Shown piece by piece: positions 1 through 13,200 of a stretch of DNA of 64,000 bases. The position numbers were made by a program, and so were the translations under genes. Source of the DNA: Taenia hydatigena (lineage: Eukaryota > Platyhelminthes > Cestoda > Cyclophyllidea > Taeniidae); assembly GCA_036345935.2 (NCBI GenBank), contig JADWOT020000010.1:6684587-6748586 (forward strand). The letters run 5' to 3'. Under the pieces are notes generated by a model. It had not been told where the DNA came from and searched no databases. It worked only from the letters and a program-made list of their open reading frames with translations. Numbering within the stretch: position 1 is the stretch's first letter; each line of letters starts with the position of its first letter.

Positions 1-1124
1 ATAAAAAGTCTTCAAGTGGTTTAAGCTGGAGATTGTTTGAATAGGGTCTTTATCTCCTTGTCAAGGATGGAACACCTGAAGGTGTCCACCAATATGGAAA
101 GAGACGCATTACCAAGGCACCAAAAGGTCTATCATTCGACAGGGCCGGCTGGAGGGAGAGCCATGCTGTCAAGCGAGCATTTTAGTCTCTGAAGGGCATA
201 CAATTCCTCCACCACTTCTTTGACAACCTGATCCTTTCCATTCTCCTGCAATTCCACCTGCTCGATGGAAAATATGACACCCTGCCCATGTAATCCGTGC
301 CATTTACCTGAGGTGATCACTAGAGACGGACCATATTTTATAAAAAGAGAAAAAAAGTGTTTTTTTTTTGTAATTTAAAGTGATCTCACTAGGGGATTGC
401 GATGTCTTCGACTATAGAGCAGCGAATCCTCACTTCAAACGAGGTAGCTAAATTTGCGTATTGTTTGTGGTGTAGGGATGTCAGAAAGTCAACTTGTCAT
501 TAAATAATCCATCAATAACACCAGCTCGGCAATAGTTTAACTCAAGAACCTCCTCTTCTTAATTAAGAAAAAAAAAAGCTTTGTTTATCAACGCCAATAG
601 ACTCCTGACAGGTGACACCCCCGCCTCTCCTCCCTCCCTCCCCCCTCCAAAGAAGTGAAGAGGTGTCAGTGATTTATATTTGACCCTGAAGTCAATTGCT
701 TGAGAAAACTTGATGTTTCCTTTTCCTCCTCATCATTAGCATTGTTTGCAAAATTTTGAGGCTCATTTTTCCCTCTTCTCCTTTGTTTACTCCCTAGGTC
801 GTGAAGAGCTCCCCAAATCCTTGATCGTAGTTCTAATCCACAAAAGGGGAATTTGTTGACGCATTTGCCGAATATTTCCACAAACAACAAATTCCTCACT
901 TGAAATGCCAGCTAATCAAAGATAATGTCTGTCTTGCACTTTAAAAGTAATTTGGTACATTTATTGGCGCCCAGCACAGTAAACACGGCGGAGTCTTTGA
1001 ATCGCCTCTTACTCCCTCACTATCTTGCAGAGTGGAAGTAGAAGTAGAAGTGCTGGAGCCCAGGGTCGTGTTTGTGACCCGGACAGATGTCCACGCTGAC
1101 ATCACGAAGGTCGGCTAGCGGTAG
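1..1124. other. Intergenic, no gene seen
   Basis: I see no frame bounded by plausible splice sites and no homology I can name. The only useful signal is an AATAAA on the minus strand at 960-965, about 160 nt beyond the stop of the minus-strand gene model that ends at 1125; it could serve as its poly(A) signal. C-rich and A-rich runs occur near 570-650. Confidence 0.5.
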
Positions 1125-2155
1125 TCAGACACTCTCAACGTCGATAGGTGAGTTACTTTGCCACTCAACTACCTTAACCCCTTCAGAAGAGGTCAATGAG
1201 CAAGTGGCAGTTGAAAGACAGCTAAATAGATTTCATTCGGCATTGTTTATCGCACCTTTTCCCCCTCGTAATCAACAAAAACACCAAATCATAAAAGAGG
1301 TTCGTGCAAATTTTAGTGTGATAAGCTAATAACAACTTGTGCCAACTTGTAAAGACATGTAAAATGCATTCCATTGGTCATATGAGTGTACTATTAGGCG
1401 TGGATGTACTTCAGGCTCTCAATACGGTACTCTTGACTGTGCTCTCGCATTCTCTTACCCTCTGGAGTATTGGGTACACCTAATGAACTTGACCCAGGAC
1501 TCACTCAGTCGCAAAGCCATTGGAGAAGTCGGCTTCTTGTTGAGGATTTTGTAAAGCCCTTAGCGAGTGTGTAGCATGCGCTAGCAGAGCGCACTGACAC
1601 CCATCACGTTGAGAGGCCTCCTCTCTTCTTGATCAAGGACGCTGACTAATTCCCAAGTGCCGATTATTTGACCTTTAAATTGCATAAAAGGCTGGTGATG
1701 AAGCACTGCGTTTCCAAAGCGAAGTGGAAGTCGTGTTAAAAGCTCAATAAAGGGATTCCCATTCAATTCCACACGATCTTCTACTTTACTCTTCACTTCT
1801 TTCCTGTGCATTAGACACCCAGTCTTGAGCATTTTACACAGTTTCCACTCTGATTGACTTGTGATAAGAAATGGCTTCTATATTCCCACAATTCATTCGG
1901 TACTGCACAGTTATAAGACATCACTTCATTCTTAACAGAAAATGGTTGATTTATTTGCACGGGTGCATTGCTGCGCACTTCATCGTGACTACCTCGAAGG
2001 TGTGCAAGGAAGTCTCCAACGTCTTCCCGGTCCTGTATAACAAGGCCAGCAACACCGTAGCCGATGAACAGTATCAAGAGCCCAGCAGGAATAAGGAAGA
2101 GACAAGACTTCAGTAGGGAGGGCACCGATCTGCCGTCCCCACGTACTGATGCCAT
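1125..2155 (-). CDS. Predicted single-pass membrane protein, 4 exons (~210 aa)
   Basis: I do not recognise the family. Exons on the minus strand: 2155-1925, 1877-1673, 1558-1459 and 1221-1125. All joins keep frame (phases 0, 1, 2), and every intron starts GT and ends AG. The first intron is 47 nt; a donor giving 59 nt is equally in frame. Residues about 14-40 form one strong hydrophobic segment (CLFLIPAGLLILFIGYGVAG) after a short basic N-terminus, so a type II or signal-anchor topology is likely. The rest is hydrophilic with several Cys. The frame stays open upstream to an earlier Met at 2305, which would add a 50-residue basic leader; I chose 2155 because it puts the hydrophobic segment close to the N-terminus. 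A minus-strand AATAAA lies at 960-965. The model rests on phase consistency only. Confidence 0.4.
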
Positions 2156-2305
2156 AACCTTAACCTTACCATAATTATTAGTGCAAATCGAGGCTTCACT
2201 CTTCTTGCTTTTCCGGGATTTTAGATGTCGCCTAGCTATGCCCTCGATCTCCACACGCTTATCACACAGGCTTGACATTAACATCAGACAATCACGCGAT
2301 GACAT

Positions 2306-4987
2306 GTCACATGGAATAGAAAGTTGGGGAAATAAAAGGTGCCATGGACTCGGAGGTGACTAAGGCTGGGATTTTTCCTACTTCTAACGCCTGCAGACAC
2401 ACACCATTTGATAAGAGTGAAATGTACAGCCATCAACTGCCTCAGTGGGAAGGTGCTTGACTTCCACTACACAAAGACCGAGTGACCTCATTCAGCTACC
2501 TTGTACTATCATGCCAGCATACCTTCTCAGTGTCTTCTGGAGGGTGTGGAGAGGGGAAGAGGGGAAGGGGACAGCCGGAGTGTAGGACTCAGACTGATTT
2601 CATGGAATCCTCTCTCTCTCTCTCATTCTCCGGCAACGGCTGCTCTTGATTTAGATCCATGAGAAAATAAGTTGGCTTTGCATTTGTTGGGAGAGACAAT
2701 GTAGCCAGGATGGTGAGAGCATTCTCAAGAAATTGTGGGCGCAAAGAATAGGTGACTTACTTCTCTAATTACTTCCTAGCAGTAAATGTAAGCCCACTTT
2801 AGTGGTCGTGATGAGATCAGTGAGGAAATTGGCTGTTCCTTTGTTTCATTGAAATTCACTTTTACCGAACTTTGTAAGGAAAAAGTAGCATAACAAAGTC
2901 ATCTCACCGAACAGGGTTAAAGTACCAAGCATTAAGATCTTTGATCAAGGTATGGGCTGGAAGAGCAAAGCAGTTACTTGTAAACTTCGACTGCCTGGTT
3001 TATATTTCCGTCTTGCGACATGCCACCAATGGACGCGTCAACAGGCCTCCAGCCCTTCTCTCTCCCCTTCTTCTTCGTCTCCTTCCACATTTGCATGACT
3101 TATTGCAACTTTTAAAGAAACTATGCGAGTTCCACAAATAACCATGCAATGACTATAATCGTCAAAAGATCACCACCTTTTCAAGGCCAACTAATACATT
3201 CGAACACTATGTGAACGCATGTGAGTGTCTATGCCCCACAAGCGGTGATGACAAGTGGTGCTAATGTCCCATTTCCAGACATCGAACCGTGTTTAGGTAG
3301 TTAGTAATACCCCTTACAAACAACTTATACAACACTCTGCGACCCTATCCCATGAGGCACCAAAATTCGTCAAGAAGTACGCAATTTCCTATCCCAGTGG
3401 CTATTACGTCAACAAGAAAATGTCAAAGCACCCAACATGACAAAATTTGCAAACTTGACAGGCCTGCTTTCTCCAGGCGCTAACTTTAGCCAGGCATTTG
3501 AACACCTAATAACCAATCAAAATTGTCGACCAATAACCAATGTTCTACACCCCAGCCAATCACAGTCCAAAGATGAACAGTCTTGTTCACATGGCGGGGG
3601 AGGACGCCTTTTGCAGTCGGTTTATTAGGTCAAGCAACAGCACCATTTAATGGTTTCGTAAACATGTTCCATACTAAGTTGATTAATTTTAAAACACAAA
3701 CTAAAGGGACAACAAATCTTGAAACTTTCTACACCTAAGCAGGATTCGAAGTCGGGGATGGTAATACCAAGTGTCTGTTACCATTATTAATCTGGACTGG
3801 CTTTTTTGTATTACCGAAGAAGAAGGAGAAGATAAAAGGGGAGTAAATTTGAATAATTCCCCACGTCTTTTCGCGCATACACACAGAGGCCAATGACTAA
3901 TGGGGCCGGGTAGACATGTCGTGCCACCCCACCTCTGAGTCATCGGGGCCGGTGACTCATCCGCCCCATAACAATCAGGTCAGCAGCAGGCCGTGTTGAA
4001 TGTCGCAAGAACAGCCAAAAGTTGGCCCGATTTCAAACCCCCTTAAATTATTAGCCGGACTTGACGCTTTAAAATGACAGAATGAACAGGTGATGCAGAG
4101 GATGGCGGCGGTAACGCAGACAAGTGGAAGGCGGACAAGGAGTGGAACAATTTATGCCTCCTTGGGTTACTCACTTTAGGTCTTTAAATACTACCATGGG
4201 TCAGTAGTATCCATTATAAAACAAGGAATTCCAAAGTACCTCTAACTTGGGTTTAACCCACCACTTTATTGTTGATGGCCTCGGCCACATTTATTATTCA
4301 GGCGACCACAGAAGTACAGCAAAAGAGATGTTTAGAATCCTTCAAAAACTAAAGAAATCTGCTCAGATGGGAGCTTGAGAGAGACGGGAGGGGGAAAGGC
4401 AGGGGGGCAGATGAGAGTCAAGCCTGTATAACTGAAAAAAGTGGTTGCTTGTATGCAAGTAATAAAAATAAGGTTTTTCCTTCAGCCCCATAGATAATCT
4501 TGATCACCCGGTAGTCCGTTTAAGGCTAAATTAACCGTGAACTGGCACATAATCAACAGGCGTGCTCAGGTCACGCCGATGGTCTCCAGGCTCTTCTATG
4601 CATCGTCCACATCAACTGGACCTACACAAAGTATCTGTTCTTCCTGTTTATTAGTCTGTCAATTTCATACTCCACGGATGAATTCACAAAAAAGTGTGAG
4701 GGAAACAAATTTTGCAAAAAAGTTGAAAAAGTGCTAAAAGAGCTTATTCGAATAGTAAAAAATGCCATCTCTATACAATACTATAAACACCAAAGCTTTA
4801 GAAGACCTGCAAATCACATTCTTTTAAACCTACTCCAAGGCTTGAAATGCAACAAAAGTTTGCATTCAAGTTTTTGTTTAAAAAAATTCTTACAAATCCC
4901 GTAACAAGTTTGAAAAAATCGATGGAGAATGTTCGGCGCTTTCAAACGCATCGACAGATCGATCCGCGCCCGAGTGAACGTGTAAAG
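2306..4987. other. Intergenic, no gene seen
   Basis: About 2.7 kb with only short scattered frames. A short (CT) run lies near 2611-2624. Nothing else can be supported. Confidence 0.4.
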
Positions 4988-7900
4988 ATGCTCGCCCTGG
5001 TCCTGGTTGTGGTTGGGTTAATTTTTCCCTCCCTCCAAAGTAACTACCACGTCCAGCGATGTTGCGTTGATTGGGTGGAGCCCTGCAAGTGTCCACGACT
5101 CTACATCACCGCGGATCTGCGTCCCTGCGGTAGTGAAATAGAAGCCTCCGATCTGAACATGCCCATGTCCAGATTCCGAGTGCCGGACGGCATTAGATTG
5201 TATGTGAGTGCATTGTAAAACCTCTTTACTGATAATTTATAAGTAGATGAAGAATTTCAAAATGTCCATGCCGTCATGCTTTAGAGCTACTTCTACACAG
5301 TTGTGGTCCTGTTGACGAATCGACTTTCGGAGAGCATTGAAGGATTGCGGTTTCGGCTAATGTTCGCCAGAGTCAACATTCCTGTCAGTCAAGTGCTTTT
5401 TCACAGGACTTTATACACAATATTTTTAATTTTTCTTTACTATCGTTTTAGCGGGATCGTTTGATGGGAGTAGTAGCAGATACGGTGGAAGACAATATCG
5501 TTGACGTAAGTTTTGATTCTTGCATGCAAAACGCTAAATTGATGAGCGAGCATCTTACATTTTTTTCTTTTTATGACCACAAGATTGATAATGTGTGAGG
5601 TTGTCATGAGCTTTGAAAATTTGAATAGATAACACTCCCACAATAAAGTGACAGGTTAATACTGTGATTTGTAGTAAGGTGTATGAAGGGTAGTAAAATT
5701 TTCCGCTTTTATTTTATCTAGAATGATGGCTTAATTAAAGCACTCATGAAGGAGTGTCAAATCTACTTCACATTAAATAAGTAGTATAGGAGCAACCTCT
5801 TTCATGAAATAGTAGTTGATATAATGTTGAGAATTTAACAGATCTGAAGTGTATAAATGCAGTCTCGTCCCAAATACAACAAGTAGATTTCGTAAATTAC
5901 AGAAGTTTCGTTAACTTAATGCTTTTTCTTCACGCTTGTGGCATGATTTGACAGTATTAAGTAGTACAATCCAGATTGTTGTGTAAGACTCTGAAGTCCA
6001 GTTTGAGAGTCCACAAAGATGAACAGCAGATTGAATACACTGCACAAGTGATCCACTTTTAGCAGTGATATTTTTGTCAACTACCTCGAATCTCCCATAT
6101 GACAGGTGGGTTCACTTCCTGCCAGGCAATAACTGTCCATCATCTCGATAGCAGCCTAAGGACCCGCTAAAATTCCATATCAGAAGAGGGCTTTGTGTTG
6201 AAACTATCACCCAGGGAACTGGATTTACTCGTCCACTTTGTGAACAGTTTTATAACCTTTGAGATGTGACGTAAATAAGGTAGGAAGTTAAAAATCGACC
6301 GAAAGGTGGAGGAAAAAGTGATAAACACTTTTGTTGCTGCTAAAATGCCAAGCATTTTATCGGTCACATTTGCTGCCCAAAACCCATAGGTCCGATACAA
6401 TTCTCCTCCTTAGGCTATTTATATCACCTAAATGGACATTTAATGCAGGCAGCTCAAGCAATCTGCGGCGACATAATTCGGTACAATCGGGGGTTACCAT
6501 AAACTGGCAATAAAACATGTTCAATGCATTTGTGATGCCGGATTCATAAAAGCATTTGAGACGCTATACATGTTGGTGTCAATGGTGCCAATTATATTAA
6601 GGAATGGAATCGACTAGCTTCATTAAAACAGTTGTTACTGACGTCACATATACGTGACGTTCAGGATATCTCCATCTTAGCCTGGCATCAGAAGTACATG
6701 GGAGTGTGGCGTGTGTGTGTACTTGATTGCTATGGGCAAGGTGATTTCATTCTCATAGAATTACAATACTTAGACAAGATTTTGACCCTAAAACGATTCC
6801 CAGAGCACCTCGAAAGTCTACCTGCGCGTGCTCTGGCCAATCAGGGGAGGGAGACGAGAGCACTAACTTCAACACGCTCTAGAATGCTTAAAAAGGTTGG
6901 AAGCCTCTGGATGAGCCGTTTAACTAGTAGATCCGGTATTGGAGCGATACTAAAAGAAGGCGTAATGCCAAGGAGTCCTTGTGGAATTACCTATCCTCGC
7001 CCGATCCCCTTCTTCCATCACCATGACGTTTGATAGTCATCTACACAAACCAGGATAATTGTACTTTTGGAGTGGATTTGCTTGCCGTTTTCACCGATGT
7101 GGTGTCCCGAGGCCAAGGTGATTTGGCTGACCGCACATTAATAATGTACCGGGGGGGTTGGGGAGGCTGCTGCTAGCATGGTTTGAAGGTCATGCCACCA
7201 GGTTGAAGTACAGCCTGAGGATTCAAAGATGACTAAGATTTTACGGAACCTTCCCTCCCTTTTTGGCCACTTATGGAAGGTCAAGCTATGCACTTTCCTC
7301 CTGACACCTTCCCTTTCTGTTTCCCTTAAGGACAATCAAATGCCGCCTTCACGAATTTTATTTTAGCATGGGAACAGGAGAAAGAATTTAAATTCATTTT
7401 AAAAAGGAACTTAGATACAGTTTTCCCATCTGACTTTTTTTTAAAATAAAATCTCATCGAACATGGTAATAAGTAACAAGAAAAAGTGGAGCAACGAATT
7501 AAGTAGTATCGTTATTATTGTCGTTGTTTTCCTCTCCAATCGTGGTTTTAGGACATTTCAAATTTACAATTTACCCAGGTTTGGGGGAGAGGGTGGGGGT
7601 GGGAGGGTCGGAGTTTGTTTCCGTCCTTAAGGACTGGTGACAGCCTCTCACACACAGGACTGGTGCTGCCTGACGCCACATATAAAGGACGGAGGTTAGC
7701 CGGTACCTTCAAAGTGTGCCCTCGTGATCCGCCTCCTTCCCATCATTCCTTTATCTAGCCATTCTTAGTGGGAAAAGCGTTCTAAACTAATTGGTGAAGT
7801 GTTCAGCCCACCTGACTGAAGAATAAAGTGGCAATTTTTCCCTTGTCTTTTGCGTAAAATATACTTGCGCGAATGTCAGAGGACATTTTTCCATCTCTTT

Positions 7901-10290
7901 ATTCAACTGCTCCTGTTGTGACAGTTCAAACAAACCAGCTTTCAAATTTTGTATAAAACTGTTCATTTGCGCGTAAAACAGGGGCTTTGCTGATTTACAA
8001 GTAAAATCTGTGACACATTTATTTTTTCTAATATACTACTTATTTTGCATTTTAGTATGAGCATGGGAGAAACACCGTGTTCGGTAAGTATTTTTAATCA
8101 ATTTCACTTTTAAGTCAAAATTTTGAAAACTCTCAAGAAATTAACAAAAGTAGGAGTTGAATGAACAACCCTTATGGCCACTTCGTTCGCAAGCTTGCCC
8201 TTAAATGCGTCAAGAAGTAGGGCATTTGCGTTGACAAGGAGGCTGATTTAAGGCAAAATGGGCATCATTGGAGCTGTATTTTGTTTTTTGACGGACCTTG
8301 TTTCAGCAGTGAGATTGAAAATTACTTCTTGGTACCACCTTACCAGCCTAAGGCAATCTGTCTCATCATCACGCCCAGCGAACGTTGATTTTTTTGTGGT
8401 GCTTTAAGCGTTTGCACAGAAAGCCTGACCTTTTGTCCAACTGTGTGAGAGTCTACACATCGACAGCACGTTCATGATTAGGCGAATCGTCATCAGGAGT
8501 GACAAATGAAACTGTGGACTTGAAGCCACTTCGTCACTGACTTACGTCGACCGTCTTTGACGACCACTCGTCCGTCTCACCGATTAATAGACGGTCATCA
8601 ATAAGCAACGGTTTTCCATGTTTGATGTCCACAGGTCGCCACGTGTCACCACCCTCCACCATCACACGTTTGAAGGAGAGGAGAGGGAAGCTTAAAACGC
8701 TTGCTATAAACGAAGGAGCCAGAAAATTCCGCAGTTCTGCGACGGAGCAGTCATTTCATTCGATGGAAGATGGCAGTGACAAGTTCAGCATGTCACAAAC
8801 AGTGTCCCGTCAATCCTCGGGTATGGGGGACTAGGAGCCTGTGTCAGGGTCACAATTTCATTTCTGCAGGTGCGGTGTGTATCATAACGTATACTTGGCA
8901 CTCCAAAGTAAAGCTGGTTGTGGGGAAACCAACACTTTGTCCCACAATAAGTTGTCACTGTCCTGAAGCTGAGCGTGTCATGCGGAGCGAATCATCCATC
9001 CAGATGACTGAAGCCCCAATCACAACGATTATGGAATGGACCGAGCAAGTGGCTTGTAAAAACGGAATTTAATAGCTAACATGGTCGAAGGAAAGAGAGA
9101 GCTTTTACCTACAAGCTGTGAATACGAATAATTCGGACAGTCCTCTAGACAGTTTTTTCTGACCCTTGACCTTTCACCACATTGCTGTAGTATCACTGTG
9201 AAATCCACCGATTATGGAAGCACTGGTTCGATTTAATATAGCCAAATACTACTATGTACGGTCATCCGGCTGCCAAGAATCAACTGGGTTGCCGTTCACG
9301 GCTTCAAATATCGTTGTCTCCAGTATCTCGAATGGACGTCTTGACCTCACGAGTCGAGCCATCCTGGACTGGCAATCATGATCCGTGTTGCAGTGTTCTG
9401 TTCTATATACCAAGTTTAACTTTGCTCCGAAGCTGTGGAAACATCCTCCTTGTCAAACCAAACCACTCACGCACCATTTTGTAGATGGGCTTTGGGACGG
9501 GGGATCGCACCACTCAAAATTGACCCAAGCGTTCTGACTACGGTGCTACAAATGCACAATGAGTGCAAAAAGTCCTCTGTTTATGACTGTGCCACTATGG
9601 GTTGAATGGGAAGCCAAGAACTCTCAATAACACTATGTCACATATATGTGACATAGAGGAACGCTCTTGTGTATCTTACAAAATGAGATAATAAAAGCAA
9701 TATTTGGCAAACTGGTAACCAGTCACAGCTACGAGAAGAATAAATTTTCTCATGTGGGCCCGTTTTGCCATTCAGCGAATGCAGGAATCCACGAGAACAG
9801 CATGATTTCCAAAGCTTTAGCAGAAATCTCCCTTGAATTAAAATAATACATAGACACTAACTCTTTCCTTAATTCCTCACCACAATACCTTTTAGACGAG
9901 CTTTCGACATTCCGTTTTACTACTGATACCGTTCCCGTCGATTCACTGACACGCCTCACCGCCTTTCTCATCACTCAATCCTCCTACCTCGACATCTACA
10001 AGGTAAACCTCACCGGTCTACCAGCGGATCGAATTATCCTACGCAGAGAATTGAAATACATGTTTCCTGGTGAAGCAATCGCGGCTGCCAGCTACAGTAT
10101 AAGCGCACTACAAACCTTGGAAGCAGGAACCGAAGTGACCTCTGACTCGAGGTTGACTATGTCGCAGGAGAACTGGATCCCAATTGCGATTACTGAGGGA
10201 GTTGACATCGTCGATGCTGAAACTGGTGGCAAGAAGATAAAAAACCACTTTCATGAGTGGTTTATGAAACAGCGAAATATGGCAGTTTGA
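4988..10290 (+). CDS. Predicted secreted protein, 5 exons (263 aa)
   Basis: I do not recognise the family. Exons: 4988-5203, 5285-5383, 5452-5505, 8056-8083 and 9896-10290. The phases are 0, 0, 0 and 1, and the 28-nt fourth exon ends one base into a codon that the fifth completes. Introns 1 and 2 are 81 and 68 nt, introns 3 and 4 about 2.55 and 1.81 kb. The start at 4988 opens with a typical signal peptide (MLALVLVVVGLIFPSLQS) followed by a short Cys cluster (CCVDWVEPCKCP, then a fifth Cys). The last exon alone is 130 codons with balanced codon use and no Cys. A Met 47 codons upstream is in frame but would bury the signal peptide. AATAAA follows at 10582-10587. The donor after exon 2 (GTCAGT) is the weakest join. 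A membrane-bound form is possible but I see no second hydrophobic span. Confidence 0.42.
6641..6660. promoter_or_regulatory. Near-palindrome, GTCAC...GTGAC family (copy 1)
   Basis: ACGTCACATATACGTGACGT is a near-perfect inverted repeat containing a CRE-like ACGTCA half. It lies in the large third intron of the signal-peptide gene. Related copies are at 9633, 43159 and 44706. Function unknown: a transcription factor site, or a relic of a repeat, are both possible. Confidence 0.35.
9490..9556 (-). repeat. tRNA-like (SINE-type) promoter relic
   Basis: On the minus strand the stretch begins GTAGCACCGTAGTCAGAACG, and about 45 nt in has GGTGCGATCCC. That matches the RNA polymerase III box B consensus GGTTCGANTCC at all but one position, with box-A-like sequence at the expected spacing. 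It is too divergent for a working tRNA, and no anticodon arm can be folded by eye. A tRNA-derived SINE head is the likeliest reading. It lies within the fourth intron of the signal-peptide gene. Confidence 0.3.
9633..9656. promoter_or_regulatory. Perfect 24-bp palindrome, GTCAC...GTGAC family (copy 2)
   Basis: The 24 bases read the same on both strands, with the core GTCACATATATGTGAC. This is the cleanest of the four related palindromes in the window. Confidence 0.45.
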
Positions 10291-13200
10291 CAGTTGGATT
10301 TCTCTAGTCTAGTACTTTTTCTTGTTTAGATACTTCAAGGCCTGTGTGCCACTCTCTTCATCCCAGTGCGTTTTGTCACGTGGTTGTCAAGATGGTAAGG
10401 GGACAAGCCGACCTCCAGAGGCCAGAGATTGCATGACTCATGTAGATTTATGTCGCTAAAGGAAGAAAAAGGTGGATAAATACATGCATGAGCCACTCGA
10501 CACATACATTTTGACGCTGACACACGTTTGACAAGTCGCCCAGTTAGTACAGCCGAAAGACATGCGATTATCAATTTGGACAATAAATTAAGTAAATAGA
10601 ATCGTCCATGTTAGGCGCCACCACTCTCCAGGGCTTTGTCTGGAGCGTCTTTGTCTGACCATGGTAGATGACTAGAAGAGAATGAAGTGTCAGCTGCCTT
10701 CCACAACGACGCCACCGCCAAGATCCTCAAAGTTAATACCTGAGGAGAGTACCAGGTGTCAGGAGCTGGTGCGGTCCATTCATTTGGTTCTGTCAAATAC
10801 ACTTCGTTGTTTATCAGAAAACATCAACGGTATGCAGCCTTGATATCCCACAGCTGTGCATTCTACTGTTTATCAGTTGTGAATTTTAGCCAATCAGGAG
10901 GGGGCTGGTGAACCGAGACTCCGCCTTATCTCCCCTGCGTGGTAGCTGGTTAAGGTGGCGAAAGAGGGCATTTTTTTACCTCTAGAGAGTCTAAAGAGTC
11001 TGGCGCTGTGTAAAGAAGGCTTTAGAAGAACACTCAAAGCCTTCAAACTTGGCTTAATCTTGACCTCTTAGGTTGATGCAAGATCTCGTGCATTTTCACG
11101 GCCAAAGGAAGATATCGCGCCTTTGTATTCCCTGAGGTACTGATTTCTCCATAAGTGACGACTGTTAACTTGTCCCGTTACTAGCATAGTTCATTCACAC
11201 ATTCATTTGGTCAATAGAATGGACGTTTGGGCAATAAAAGTGCGCTTCGGTCGAAGGTGGATGAAACTGGATACTTGCTTGGATCCTAGGGACAAAATAT
11301 CCCATAAAAGGAGCCTTTTGATTGACTTTACCCCTTGTTTAGAAACGTTAAAGCTTCGAAGTGTAACGTTGATTGTTTGATAAGATCAAGCTATGTCATT
11401 CTATTTATGTCGCATAAGAGCTACACAAGCGCCTCTTCTTGATCCCATGGGATCCCCACGGATGCGACAAATTGGCATATGAATGACTGCATGAGGGTGT
11501 CAAACAACCAGATTCAACCAAAAAGACCATTTTATTGAGAAGCCACTCATTTTTAGTGAATGCGTTGCGTAAGCCGCGTAGTAATGGCAGTACAGGAGAT
11601 TTGGCTGTACTAAACGGTTCTTTAACACAAGTGCGGTGGACGGTGTGTTAAAGGTGTTCAGTGCGGGACGGTTAACTTAAGTCCTCCTGCCGCATGTAGA
11701 ATTTTAGCCATCCAATTCACAGCATTTTTCCTTATAGACAATGCGAATCTATTTTATTGTTCCACTCTTGAAAATAACCTTCCCTGGCTATTAGCCAAGC
11801 CCACAAGGGGAATAAATCATGCGAAGTCTTTATCCTCTCGGGATAGCAGATTTGTAGCAGTGATTTTCCTTTGAGAGTTCCATGTTAGGCTCATAAAATC
11901 CAATAATTTATGACATAATCTGGTCGTTTTCTCTCTTTATTTCGCCCATAATAACAAACGTGAAGCAAACAATATCCCACAGCTTTGTAATTTCTTATGT
12001 GCGAATCAAATTTTCTAGTAAATGCATAATGAAAGGTGAAAATAAAAGTTGCGATTATTTAAGTCGTAAAAATTGTCATTTCAATAAAAAGGCATTAGCA
12101 AAAAAATCCCGCTTCCCTGGCTGTTGTTTGCCCTACCTACTGATTAGTAAATAAGTAGGAAGCAGACAAATCGAGGCTATTGGACAAATTAAAATAAAGC
12201 AAATCAAAACACTAAATCCAGTAACTTTGGCGAGAAAAAAGACAAAACAAACAATTGTCATGAACTTCTTTCTCAAGACATTAAAGTATATCTCTTTGCA
12301 AAGCATTTGTATAAGGCTGTCAAAGGTGTCTCTTTGTCGCCTTCCGATTGTCTCGTGCCCTTAAAACGCATACGCGCATTCTCTCATAACTTTTAATTAA
12401 AGGCAGTCAAAGAAAAAAGAACGTAAAAAAGTCTATTTAGGGGTGCAAAGGACAGAAGGTTTACCAATGCTTACATCTTCCTCTTTAGGCAAAATTTGAA
12501 GTCTTCTAGAGACCCTTGAAGCTGCCTCTCAAATCTGCTTAAACTGCTCAAAGTGAACTATATCATTTAAGCGTTAAGCTACATGTTTTTTGAGTCCCCA
12601 TAGATTGGTGCTTTGGCTAATATAGGACGTGTTTACTGCTTTTCGTCGGTAAAAGCAAGCATCGTGGCTCTGCCCACTTCCGTCTCACTCGCACTCCATT
12701 CCCAAATGTCTGTTCCACTTGCTATAATTAGAGATTGTCTAACACAAACGCTATAAAGGTGTCGCTTTACTTACTTACCTTCCTCCAGTTCATGGTGTGG
12801 TGAGAGATCGCCTCACGGCCAATTTATACGATATGGGATGGAGGGACTTGCGATGTCCTGTAAAGACCAAGAAGAGCACCTTCACCTACTAGTCTTGCCT
12901 GTCCTCCAGTCTTACTTGTGGTCTAGAAACCGTCACAGCTTCCATCGAATTGAAGGGCAGTTGTTGGGTGGCCGCTTTCAAGCTCCTTTTGCCCTTCAAA
13001 CTTTCTCCCCAAATGCAACACTTTTCTAAACCTACTTATTTTTCCCTCCCCGTGGTTTCGTTTTTTTTCCATCCGGAGGTGACACCGTTCTTGCTTGCGA
13101 TTGGCCCTTCAAAACAATTCCCATCACTTTTGTCCCGAGGATGCAGTTTCATGTTTATCGAAAAAAGTAAGTTGAATTTGCGTAAAGATTTTTTGTTAAA

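Noticed and set aside
6632..7033. 133-codon plus-strand frame
   Set aside because: Lies in the third intron of the signal-peptide gene, has no splice borders or domain, and is uneven in composition.
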